DNA from: Halomonas shengliensis
Lineage (GTDB): Bacteria > Pseudomonadota > Gammaproteobacteria > Pseudomonadales > Halomonadaceae
Assembly: GCF_900104135.1 (NCBI RefSeq)
Contig: NZ_FNIV01000004.1
Coordinates: 219,658 to 283,657, forward strand
DNA length: 64,000 nucleotides
Direction: 5' to 3'
Under the pieces are notes generated by a model. The model made no database searches. It was given only the letters and a program-made list of their open reading frames with translations, and was not told the origin of the DNA. This document shows positions 53,814 to 64,000 of the stretch, piece after piece. Each line of letters opens with the position of its first letter. The stretch's first letter is position 1. The translations under genes were made by a program, and so were the position numbers.

Positions 53814-55751
53814 ATGTCACAACAGCGTCGTATCCGGGTCCTGGACCCGCGTCTCGCCAACCAGATCGCCGCCGGCGAGGTGGTGGAGCGCCCCGCCTCG
53901 GTGGTCAAGGAGCTGGTGGAGAACGCCATCGATGCCGGCGGCTCGCGCATCGAGGTGGAGCTGGAGGCGGGCGGCGCACGGCTGATCCGGGTGCGCGACG
54001 ACGGCGGTGGCATCGGCGAGGAGGACCTGCCGCTGGCCCTGTCGCGCCACGCCACCAGCAAGATCGTCTCGCTGGAGGAGCTGGAGGGGGTGGCGAGCCT
54101 CGGCTTTCGTGGCGAGGCGCTCGCCTCGATCAGCTCGGTGTCGCGCCTGGAGCTGACCTCCAACGTCGACAAGGACCCCACCGCCGGCTGGCGGGTGGTG
54201 GCCGAGGGGCGCCAGATGGCGCCGCGGGTCAGCCCGGCACCGCACCCCCGGGGGACCTCGGTGACGGTGCGCGACCTGTTCTTCAATACCCCGGCGCGGC
54301 GCAAGTTCCTGCGCACCGAGAAGACCGAGTTCGGTCACGTGGAGGAGGCCTTCCGCCGCCAGGCGCTCTCCCGCTATGACATCGGCTGGACCCTGCGCCA
54401 TAACCAGAAGACCATCCACCAGCTGCGCGCGGGGGTCGACCCCGCCAGCCGCGAGCGGCGCATCGCCGCGCTGCTGGGCAAGGCCTTCCTCGAGCATGCC
54501 CTGCACCTGGACATCGAGGCCTCGGGCCTGCGCCTGTGGGGCTGGGTCGGCCTGCCCACCCACTCCCGGGCCCAGGCCGACCAGCAGTACTTCTTCGTCA
54601 ATGGCCGGGTGGTGCGCGACCGCCTGGTGGCCCACGCCGTGCGCCAGGCCTACCGCGATGTGCTCTTCCACGGCCGCCACCCGGTATTCGTCCTCTACCT
54701 GGAGGTCGACCCCGCGGTGGTGGACGTCAACGTCCACCCCACCAAGCACGAGGTGCGCTTCCGCGACGGCCGCCTGGTCCACGACTTCCTCTTCTCCAGC
54801 CTGCACCGGGCGCTGGGCGAGGCCCGCGCCGGGCAGGCCGGCGCCGCCGCCGAGGAGGAGGGGCCCGAGGAGGGCGAGTCGGCATCTGCCGAGGCCCCCG
54901 CGGGCGTCGCCGAGGCCGCCGGGCGCTGGCAGCAGCAGCCCATGGCGCTGCCGGGGCGCGACGAGGGGAGCAAGGTGACCCCGGACCGGGTGCGGGCCTT
55001 CATGGAGGGGTATCGCAGCCTGCACCCGGAGCACGAGGAGAGCCTGCTCACCCCCCAGCCCGCGGCGCCCGGGGCCGGCGGGGCCGCCGCCGGCCTGGCG
55101 CTCGCCGAGCGCCAGGCGACGCAGGCCCGGCGCCGCGAGTCGCTGCCCGAGGCGGACGACACTCGGGCGCCACCGCTGGGCTACGCCATCGCCCAGCTGC
55201 ACGGGGTCTATATCCTCGCCCAGAGCGAGCGCGGCCTGATCCTGGTGGACATGCACGCCGCCCACGAGCGTATCGTCTACGAGCGCATGAAGACCCAGGT
55301 GCACGGCGGACGGCTCCAGGCCCAGCCGCTGCTGGTGCCGGTGTCGCTGGCCGCCAGCCCCGCCGAGGTCGCCACCGCCGAGGCGGAGCACGAGGCCTTC
55401 GCCCGCCTGGGGGTGGAACTCGACGTCGCCGGCCCCGAGACGCTGCTGGTGCGCCAGGTGCCGGCGCTTTTGAGTGATGCCGACGTCGAGCCGCTGGTGC
55501 GCGAGATGCTCGCCGACCTCGAGCGCTACGGCCGCTCCGACCGCCTCGAGGCGCATATCAACGAGCTGCTCTCCACCATGGCCTGCCACGGCAGCGTGCG
55601 CGCCAACCGCCGCCTGACCGTGGAGGAGATGAACGCCCTGCTGCGCGACATGGAGCGCACCGAGCGCAGCGGCCAGTGCAACCACGGCCGACCGACCTGG
55701 ACCGAGATGAGCATGAGGGAGCTGGACCGCCTCTTCATGAGAGGGCAGTAG
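53814..55751 (+). CDS. mutL: DNA mismatch repair protein MutL
   Basis: 645 residues. GHKL ATPase ([50 protein letters not shown]), a long Ala/Glu-rich linker (about 335-440) and a C-terminal dimerisation domain ([31 protein letters not shown]). The endonuclease motif DQHA(X)2E(X)4E is absent as the sequence reads DMHAAHER, consistent with a MutH-type system. miaA begins 4 bases after the stop. Confidence 0.95.
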   Translation: MSQQRRIRVLDPRLANQIAAGEVVERPASVVKELVENAIDAGGSRIEVELEAGGARLIRVRDDGGGIGEEDLPLALSRHATSKIVSLEELEGVASLGFRGEALASISSVSRLELTSNVDKDPTAGWRVVAEGRQMAPRVSPAPHPRGTSVTVRDLFFNTPARRKFLRTEKTEFGHVEEAFRRQALSRYDIGWTLRHNQKTIHQLRAGVDPASRERRIAALLGKAFLEHALHLDIEASGLRLWGWVGLPTHSRAQADQQYFFVNGRVVRDRLVAHAVRQAYRDVLFHGRHPVFVLYLEVDPAVVDVNVHPTKHEVRFRDGRLVHDFLFSSLHRALGEARAGQAGAAAEEEGPEEGESASAEAPAGVAEAAGRWQQQPMALPGRDEGSKVTPDRVRAFMEGYRSLHPEHEESLLTPQPAAPGAGGAAAGLALAERQATQARRRESLPEADDTRAPPLGYAIAQLHGVYILAQSERGLILVDMHAAHERIVYERMKTQVHGGRLQAQPLLVPVSLAASPAEVATAEAEHEAFARLGVELDVAGPETLLVRQVPALLSDADVEPLVREMLADLERYGRSDRLEAHINELLSTMACHGSVRANRRLTVEEMNALLRDMERTERSGQCNHGRPTWTEMSMRELDRLFMRGQ

Positions 55752-55755
55752 ACCC

Positions 55756-56694
55756 ATGCCCGATACGCGCCCCCCCGCCATCCTGCTGATGGGCCCCACC
55801 GCCGCCGGCAAGACCGACCTGGCCATCGCGCTCCATGAACGCCTGGGGGTCGAGCTGATCAGCGTCGACTCCGCCATGGTCTACCGCGGCATGGACATCG
55901 GCAGCGCCAAGCCCTCCGCCGAGGAGCTGGCCCGGGCGCCGCACCGGCTGATCGACATCCGCGACCCCGCCGAGCCCTACTCGGCGGCCGACTTCCGCGA
56001 GGACGCCCTGCGCGAGATGCGCGAGATCAGCGCCGCCGGGCGGGTGCCGCTGCTGGTGGGCGGCACCATGATGTACCTGAAGCAGCTGCTCCACGGGGTC
56101 GCCAACCTGCCGAGCGCCGACCCGGTGGTGCGCGCCGGGCTCGAGGCCGAGCTCGAATCCCGTGGCCTGGCCGCCCTGCACGCCGAGCTCGGGCGCGTCG
56201 ATCCCGCCTCTGCGGCGCGCATCCACCCCAACGACCCCCAGCGGCTGCTGCGGGCGCTGGAGGTGTTTCGCCTCAGCGGTCGCCCACTCAGCGAGCTATG
56301 GGCCGAGCAGCGCCCGGAAACCTTTCCCTGGCGCACGCTGTCGATAGGGCTCGCGCCGGCCGATCGGGCCGTGCTGCACGAGCGCATCGCCGCGCGCTTC
56401 CGGGCCATGCTCGCCCAGGGCCTGGTCGAGGAGGTCGCGGCGCTCAGGGCCCGCGGCGATCTCGACGCCTCGCTGCCCGCGATGAAGAGCGTGGGCTACC
56501 GTCAGGTGTGGGAGTACCTTGACGGCGAGGTCGACCGGGCCGGGCTCGAGCGGCGCGGCATCGTCGCCACCCGGCAGCTGGCCAAGCGCCAGCTGACCTG
56601 GATGCGCGGCTGGGAGGCGCTGCACTGGGTCGACCCCCTGGTCGGCGATCCCCTGGCCGAGGTGCTGAAATTGGTGCGCCAATTCGGCACTTAG
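55756..56694 (+). CDS. miaA: tRNA dimethylallyltransferase
   Basis: 312 residues. P-loop [69 protein letters not shown] and the zinc-free C-terminal [10 protein letters not shown]. Adds dimethylallyl to A37 of tRNAs reading UNN codons. hfq follows after 98 bases, as in E. coli. Confidence 0.96.
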   Translation: MPDTRPPAILLMGPTAAGKTDLAIALHERLGVELISVDSAMVYRGMDIGSAKPSAEELARAPHRLIDIRDPAEPYSAADFREDALREMREISAAGRVPLLVGGTMMYLKQLLHGVANLPSADPVVRAGLEAELESRGLAALHAELGRVDPASAARIHPNDPQRLLRALEVFRLSGRPLSELWAEQRPETFPWRTLSIGLAPADRAVLHERIAARFRAMLAQGLVEEVAALRARGDLDASLPAMKSVGYRQVWEYLDGEVDRAGLERRGIVATRQLAKRQLTWMRGWEALHWVDPLVGDPLAEVLKLVRQFGT

Positions 56695-56792
56695 CGTAAG
56701 ATACGGTGTTCGGCAGGCCGCTGGCCGGGCCCCGCGACGGGCCCCAGAATCCCAACAACCCAACCCCCAGAGACAATTCCAGGGAGAGCAAC

Positions 56793-57041
56793 ATGTCCAA
56801 AGGGCAGTCCCTTCAAGATCCGTACCTGAACATCCTGCGCAAGGAGCGCATCCCGGTATCGATCTTCCTGGTGAACGGCATCAAGCTGCAGGGCCAGATC
56901 GAGTCGTTCGACCAGTTCGTGATCCTGCTGCGCAACACCGTCAGCCAGATGGTCTACAAGCACGCCATCTCCACCGTGGTGCCGTCGCGCAACGTGCGTC
57001 TGCCGGCCCAGGACCCTGCCGCCGCGCAGGAAGGCCAGTGA
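56793..57041 (+). CDS. hfq: RNA chaperone Hfq
   Basis: 82 residues. Sm1 ([39 protein letters not shown]) and Sm2 ([12 protein letters not shown]) are intact, with the rim and proximal-site residues in place, and a short tail compared with E. coli (102). Start ATG 56793, ribosome site AGGGAG. Hexameric sRNA-mRNA matchmaker. Confidence 0.97.
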   Translation: MSKGQSLQDPYLNILRKERIPVSIFLVNGIKLQGQIESFDQFVILLRNTVSQMVYKHAISTVVPSRNVRLPAQDPAAAQEGQ

Positions 57042-57049
57042 GGTAGTGA

Positions 57050-58381
57050 TTGTTTTTTGAACGTCCCGACGCCGGAGAGACGGCGGTACTCGTCCATGTC
57101 GACTTCCAGGACGAGCAGGAGCGCGAGGATCCGGGCGAGTTCCTGGAACTGGTGCGCTCCGCGGGGGCCGAGCCGGCCACCCTGCTGACCGGCAGCCGCC
57201 ACCGGCCGGACCCGCGCACCTTCGTGGGCTCCGGCAAGGTGGAGGAGCTGCGTGAGGCGCTGGCGGTGCATGGCGCCGAGCTGGTCATCTTCAACCATGC
57301 CCTGAGCCCCTCCCAGGAGCGCAACCTCGAGCGCACGCTCAAGTGTCGCGTGCTCGACCGTACCGGCCTGATCCTCGACATCTTCGCCCAGCGGGCGCGG
57401 ACCCACGAGGGCAAGCTGCAGGTGGAGCTCGCTCAGCTGGAGTACATGTCGACCCGCCTGGTGCGCGGCTGGACCCACCTGGAGCGCCAGAAGGGCGGCA
57501 TCGGCCTGCGCGGTCCCGGCGAGACCCAGCTCGAGACCGACCGCCGCCTGCTGCGCGGGCGCATCAAGGCGATCCACCGTCGCCTCGACAAGGTACGCGG
57601 CCAGCGCGAGCAGAACCGCCGCTCCCGCGCCCGGGCCGAGATCCCCAGCGTCTCGCTGGTGGGTTACACCAACGCCGGCAAGTCAACGCTGTTCAACGCC
57701 CTGACCGCATCCAGGGTCTATGCGGCCGACCAGCTCTTCGCTACCCTCGACCCGACGCTGCGGCGCCTGGAGATCGAGGACGTGGGGCCGGTGGTGATGG
57801 CCGACACCGTGGGCTTCATCCGCCACCTGCCGCACAAGCTGGTGGAGGCCTTCCAGGCCACCCTGCAGGAGGCCGCCGAGGCCACCCTGCTGGTGCATGT
57901 CATCGACGCCGCCGACCCCGACCGCGACCTCAACGTGGAGCAGGTGGAGACGGTGCTCGACGAGATCGGCGCCCTGGAGGTGCCGACGCTCAAGGTGATG
58001 AACAAGATCGACCTCCTCGACAGCGCCCCGCGCATCGAGCGCGACGGCGAGGGGCGACCCGAGGTGGTCTGGCTCTCGGCCCGCGAGGGGCGGGGGCTGG
58101 AGCTGCTCGAGCAGGCCTTGGCCGAGCGCCTGGCCGAGGATGTCATCGATTTCCCGCTGACCCTGGCCCCCGAGCAGGGCCGGCTGCGCGCCGCCCTGCA
58201 CGAGCTCGGCGCCGTGCGCGAGGAGCGCTTCGACGACGACGGCCGGATCCGCCTGCAGGTGCGTCTGCCGCGCCGCGACTTCCTGCAGCTGATGGCGCGA
58301 CTGGGCGAGCGTGCCGAGGATTACCTGCCCGCGGCGCTGCAGGCGCGCGAGGCCTGGGAAGAGGCCTCCGGCCCGGGCTAG
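57050..58381 (+). CDS. hflX: Ribosome-associated GTPase HflX
   Basis: 443 residues. The HflX domain (GSGKVEELREAL, NHALSPSQERNLER, RTGLILDIFAQRARTHEGKLQVELAQL, KGGIGLRGPGETQLETDRR) is followed by a GTPase domain (GYTNAGKSTLFN, DTVGFIRHLP, NKIDLL). It splits stalled ribosomes after stress. The start is TTG at 57050: it matches the family N terminus (FFERPDAGETAVLVHV), has GAGG 6 bases upstream, and the nearby GTG 57046 runs into a stop. Confidence 0.94.
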   Translation: MFFERPDAGETAVLVHVDFQDEQEREDPGEFLELVRSAGAEPATLLTGSRHRPDPRTFVGSGKVEELREALAVHGAELVIFNHALSPSQERNLERTLKCRVLDRTGLILDIFAQRARTHEGKLQVELAQLEYMSTRLVRGWTHLERQKGGIGLRGPGETQLETDRRLLRGRIKAIHRRLDKVRGQREQNRRSRARAEIPSVSLVGYTNAGKSTLFNALTASRVYAADQLFATLDPTLRRLEIEDVGPVVMADTVGFIRHLPHKLVEAFQATLQEAAEATLLVHVIDAADPDRDLNVEQVETVLDEIGALEVPTLKVMNKIDLLDSAPRIERDGEGRPEVVWLSAREGRGLELLEQALAERLAEDVIDFPLTLAPEQGRLRAALHELGAVREERFDDDGRIRLQVRLPRRDFLQLMARLGERAEDYLPAALQAREAWEEASGPG

Positions 58382-58468
58382 CGGGGCAGTAACGGGACAC
58401 ACAGGATCGCAACCGAGGCCCGGGCCGCCAGGCGTGGCCGGGGCAGCAACGCAGAGTGGAGAGGACCT

Positions 58469-59692
58469 ATGGCCTGGAATGAGCCTGGTGGTGGTGGCAA
58501 CCAGCACGACCCCTGGAGCGGGGGCGGTGGCCGCCGCGGAGGCGGTGGCAGCGGTGGCGGCGGCAACCAGCCGCCGGACCTGGACGAGGCCCTGAAGAAG
58601 TTTCAGGACAAGCTCAACGGCATGCTCGGTGGCCGCGGCGGCAAGAAGGGCGGCGGCGGTGGCGGCAACAAGGGCGGCGGCAAGCCCCGCAACGCCTTCA
58701 CCCTGCCGGGCCTGCTGATCGTGGTGGCGCTGGCCATCTGGGCCGCCTCGGGCTTCTACCTGGTCGACCAGTCCGAGCGCGGCGTGGTGCTGCGCTTCGG
58801 CAAGTTCCAGGAGGTGGTCAGCCCGGGCCTGCAGTGGAACCCGCCGCTGATCGATGACGTGCGCATGGTCAACGTCACCCGGGTGCGCTCGCTGACCCAG
58901 ACCCAGTCGATGCTGACCCGCGACGAGAACATCGTCGAGGTCGAGATCTCGGCCCAGTACCAGGTCGCACAGCCGCGCGACTTCGTGCTCAACGTGCGCA
59001 ACCCGCAGCTCTCCATCGAGAACGCCCTGGACAGCGCCCTGCGCCACGTGGTCGGCGGCACCGACATGATCGACATCCTGACCTCGGGGCGTGAGATCCT
59101 CGGCAGCTCCGTGGCCAGCCGCCTGCAGTCCTACCTAGACAGCTACGGCACCGGCATCCGGCTGCAGACCATCAACATCGAGTCCACCTCGGCGCCGGCG
59201 CCGGTCATCGACGCCTTCGACGACGTGATCCGCGCCCGCGAGGATCGCCAGCGCACCATCAACCAGGGCATGGCCTACGCCAACGCCATCATTCCCGAGG
59301 CCCAGGGCCAGGCGCAGCGCATCGTCGAGCAGGGCCAGGGCTACCGCGAGTCGGTGGTCGCCGAGGCGCGCGGTCAAACCAACCGCTTCAACTCGCTGCT
59401 CGGCGAGTACCAGGACTCCCCGGAGGTCATGCGCCAGCGCCTCTACCTCGACGCCATCGCCGAGGTGTTCGGCAAGACGCCGAAGGTGCTGGTCGACGTG
59501 GCCGAGGATGCGCCGCTGATGTACCTGCCCCTCGACCAGATGGGCGGCGGCAGCGGCTCCCCCCGGCAGCAGGGCGAACAGGGCGAGCTCGACCCGCGGG
59601 TGCTCGAGCGCCTGCGCAGCAGCAGCGAGGGCGGCAGCGCCTCCTCGAGCAACAGCAGCAACACCGGTGGTATCCGCAGGGAGGGCCGCTAA
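58469..59692 (+). CDS. hflK: FtsH protease modulator HflK
   Basis: 407 residues. A Gly/Pro-rich cytosolic N terminus (MAWNEPGGGGNQHDPW) is followed by one membrane helix (FTLPGLLIVVALAIWAASGFYLV) and a periplasmic SPFH/band-7 domain with RGVVLRFGKFQEVVSPGLQW and IEVEISAQYQV. With HflC it forms the cage around FtsH. Stop TAA abuts the hflC ATG. Confidence 0.95.
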   Translation: MAWNEPGGGGNQHDPWSGGGGRRGGGGSGGGGNQPPDLDEALKKFQDKLNGMLGGRGGKKGGGGGGNKGGGKPRNAFTLPGLLIVVALAIWAASGFYLVDQSERGVVLRFGKFQEVVSPGLQWNPPLIDDVRMVNVTRVRSLTQTQSMLTRDENIVEVEISAQYQVAQPRDFVLNVRNPQLSIENALDSALRHVVGGTDMIDILTSGREILGSSVASRLQSYLDSYGTGIRLQTINIESTSAPAPVIDAFDDVIRAREDRQRTINQGMAYANAIIPEAQGQAQRIVEQGQGYRESVVAEARGQTNRFNSLLGEYQDSPEVMRQRLYLDAIAEVFGKTPKVLVDVAEDAPLMYLPLDQMGGGSGSPRQQGEQGELDPRVLERLRSSSEGGSASSSNSSNTGGIRREGR

Positions 59693-60577
59693 ATGATCAA
59701 CAATCGTTCCCTGCTCATCGTCGGCGGCCTGGCCGCCGTGGCCTGGCTGGCCAGCAACAGCCTCTACGTGGTCGACGAGACCGAGCGCGCCGTCAAGCTG
59801 CGCTTCGGCGAGATCATCGAGGAGAACATCCAGCCCGGCCTGCACGTGAAGGTGCCGATCACCCAGACGGTGCGCAAGTTCGACACCCGGGTGCTGACCC
59901 TGGACACCGATCCCAGCCGCTACCTGACCCTGGAGCAGAAGGCGGTGATCGTCGACTCCTACGTCAAGTGGCAGGTGGTCAACCCGACCAAGTACTACGA
60001 GGCCACCTCCGGCGACGAGATGATGGCGGTGCGCCTGATCCAGCCGCGGGTCGACGAGAGCCTGCGTAACGAGTTCGGTCGCCTCAACCTGCAGCAGATC
60101 ATCGCCGAGCGTCGCGACGACCTGATGACCGGGCCCACCGAGGACCTCGACGCGCTGCTGCGCGACGAGCTCGGGGTGGCGATCCTCGACGTGCGGGTCA
60201 AGCGCATCGACCTGCCCGACGACGTCTCCTCGGCGGTCTACGAGCGCATGCGCTCCGAGCGTGAGCGCGAGGCCCGCGAGTGGCGTGCCCAGGGCCAGGA
60301 GGAGGCCGAGCGCATCCGTGCCAACGCCGACCGTCGCCGCCAGGTGCTGCTGGCCCAGGCCAACGAGCGCGCCGAGACCCTGCGCGGTGAGGGCGACGCC
60401 GAGGCGGCCGCGCTCTATGACCAGGCCTACTCCCAGGATCCCGAGTTCTTCGCCTTCTGGCGCAGCCTCCAGGCGTACCGGGACAGCTTCGAGGGCGACC
60501 GCGACATGCTGGTGCTCGACCCCTCCAGCGACTTCTTCCGCTACCTGAAGAGCGCCATGCCCTCCGGCGAGGAGTGA
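59693..60577 (+). CDS. hflC: FtsH protease modulator HflC
   Basis: 294 residues. N-terminal membrane anchor (SLLIVGGLAAVAWLASNSLYVV), SPFH domain (ERAVKLRFGEIIEENIQPGLHVKVP, VDSYVKWQV) and a C-terminal helical part (ANADRRRQVLLAQANERAETLRGEGDAEAAALY). Starts directly after the hflK stop. Two hairpins and a terminator follow. Confidence 0.95.
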   Translation: MINNRSLLIVGGLAAVAWLASNSLYVVDETERAVKLRFGEIIEENIQPGLHVKVPITQTVRKFDTRVLTLDTDPSRYLTLEQKAVIVDSYVKWQVVNPTKYYEATSGDEMMAVRLIQPRVDESLRNEFGRLNLQQIIAERRDDLMTGPTEDLDALLRDELGVAILDVRVKRIDLPDDVSSAVYERMRSEREREAREWRAQGQEEAERIRANADRRRQVLLAQANERAETLRGEGDAEAAALYDQAYSQDPEFFAFWRSLQAYRDSFEGDRDMLVLDPSSDFFRYLKSAMPSGEE

Positions 60578-60586
60578 TGGCCAGAC

Positions 60587-60653
60587 GCGCCGGGGTTCAT
60601 CCCCGGCGCAAACGTGGTAGACTCCTGCAACCGGGCGTGGCCCGGTTTTTTTG
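60587..60653 (+). terminator. Terminator after hflC
   Basis: ACCGGGC (60630-60636), loop GTG, GCCCGGT (60640-60646), then seven T. An upstream CGCCGGGG/CCCCGGCG hairpin (about 60590-60608) may add to it. Confidence 0.85.
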
Positions 60654-60740
60654 TGGCCGCCCCCCGCCGCGGCGCGCGCCCGAACTCTCGGCCGGAGCGT
60701 CCGTTTCCTGGCCATTTCACTGCCTTGCAGGAAGATTCAC

Positions 60741-63273
<2,533 letters not shown>

Positions 63274-63300
63274 GCGCTGTCTCCACCGCCCGGAAGCAGG

Positions 63301-63330
63301 AAGGCCGGCCCCCTCGGGGGCCGGCCTTCG
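63301..63330. terminator. Hairpin between convergent purA and the Sel1 gene
   Basis: AAGGCCGGCCCCC (63301-63313) pairs with GGGGGCCGGCCTT (63316-63328). It sits 27 bases after the purA stop and 25 bases after the stop of the convergent gene; no long T-run. Confidence 0.7.
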
Positions 63331-63352
63331 CGTTGCGGGGAGCGCTGGCGGA

Positions 63353-64000
63353 TCACTCCGCCGCCGCCACCTCCAGGGCCTCGGCGGCACTCTCGTCGGA
63401 GAGCAGCTCGTGGAGGGTCTGCACCGCCATGCCGCTGTCGCCCTGCATGACGCTATCGAGCCACACCAGGGCCTGCTCGCGACTGGCATTCTCCAGGCCG
63501 TTGGCCGCCAGGTAGGCCTTGGCCAGCGCCAGGCGGGCGCTGGGGTGGCCCTGCTCGGCCGCCTTCAGCAGGTAGTCGGCGCCCTGGCGGACGTCCTGTT
63601 CGAGGTTCTCGCCGCGGATGTACTCCCGGCCCAGGGTGGCCATGGCCCCGGGATGGCCCTGCTGGGCGGCCTCCTGCAGCAGCGCCTTGCCGCGCTCACC
63701 GTCTCGGGGAATACCGTTCTCGCCGCGCAGCAGCGCGCGGCCCAGGTTGGCCCGTGAGGCGAGGTCACCGCTCTCGGCGGCGCGCTCCAGCCACTTGCGG
63801 GCCTGCTCGGGATCGGCCGCCACCCCCAGGCCCTCCTGATAGGCGACCCCGAGCTCACGGGCCGCGTGGGGGTTGCCCGCCTCGGCAAGGGGGCGCAGGT
63901 AGCCGATGGCGCGCTCGGCGTCGGCCTCGACGGGGCCACCCTTCAGGTAGGCCTGGCCGAGGGTCAGGCGTGCCCCCTGGTGGCCGGCGTCGGCGGCGGC
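63353..64000 (-). CDS. Sel1-repeat protein, 3' part
   Basis: The minus-strand frame is open from 64000 to its stop at 63353, so the 5' end lies beyond the window; a GTG at 63823 is internal. The visible 215 residues hold at least five Sel1-type repeats of 36-38 residues (ARLTLGQAYLKG, ARELGVAYQEGLGV..D.EQA, SRANLGRALLRG, AMATLGREYIRG, ARLALAKAYLAA). These helical solenoids are protein-binding scaffolds, often periplasmic in gammaproteobacteria. No partner can be named from the visible part. Confidence 0.82.
   Translation of the reverse strand, partial: AAADAGHQGARLTLGQAYLKGGPVEADAERAIGYLRPLAEAGNPHAARELGVAYQEGLGVAADPEQARKWLERAAESGDLASRANLGRALLRGENGIPRDGERGKALLQEAAQQGHPGAMATLGREYIRGENLEQDVRQGADYLLKAAEQGHPSARLALAKAYLAANGLENASREQALVWLDSVMQGDSGMAVQTLHELLSDESAAEALEVAAAE

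Overview
The window looks like chromosome of a high-GC halophilic gammaproteobacterium, most likely Halomonadaceae (inferred from gene order, porin types, GC-rich codon use and REP-like repeats; I could not search a database). It carries two blocks whose gene order matches E. coli: nudF-yqiB-cpdA ... yqiA-parE-parC, and epmA-psd-(sulfurtransferase)-rsgA-orn-queG-nnr-tsaE-amiB-mutL-miaA-hfq-hflX-hflK-hflC-...-purA.

Layout. 1-3150: the 3' part of lgt, thyA-folA, and a ProQ/FinO-domain gene that has REP-like palindromes inside its reading frame. 3550-8707: three porin genes and one secreted two-repeat protein. 8913-16492: a 7.5 kb integrated element at tRNA-Arg(CCU), bounded by a 45-bp direct repeat. 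It has a tyrosine integrase, an AlpA-like regulator, a fused primase-helicase replication protein, a repeat-rich origin candidate, several unknown small genes and a coiled-coil protein. No capsid, packaging or conjugation genes are visible. 16685-20771: a CxxxM-type TonB copper receptor and a FUSC-family transporter interrupted by a frameshift.

20929-33076: RNA-modification genes (cmoM, rsmC, cmoB, cmoA), greB, nudF-yqiB-cpdA, sulfate activation (cysD, cysN), a membrane zinc peptidase and pgi. 33105-40214: yqiA-parE, parC, serB and a single-domain voltage-gated ion channel with an acidic filter. 40211-42257: leuA behind a leader that shows the parts of a classical leucine attenuator. 42385-45336: the EF-P module (epmB divergent from efp, then epmA). 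45356-63273: psd, sulfurtransferase, rsgA, orn, queG, then the tightly packed run nnr-tsaE-amiB-mutL-miaA-hfq-hflX-hflKC-hisZ-purA. 63353-64000: a Sel1-repeat protein cut by the window end.

The most interesting parts are (i) the element, whose intergenic regions share a CAACC-N3-GGTTG palindrome and whose two ends carry matching tandem 11-mers that look like integrase arm sites; (ii) the leuA attenuator; (iii) the channel filter; and (iv) several dispersed palindromic repeats, including a roughly 110-130 bp family present three times.
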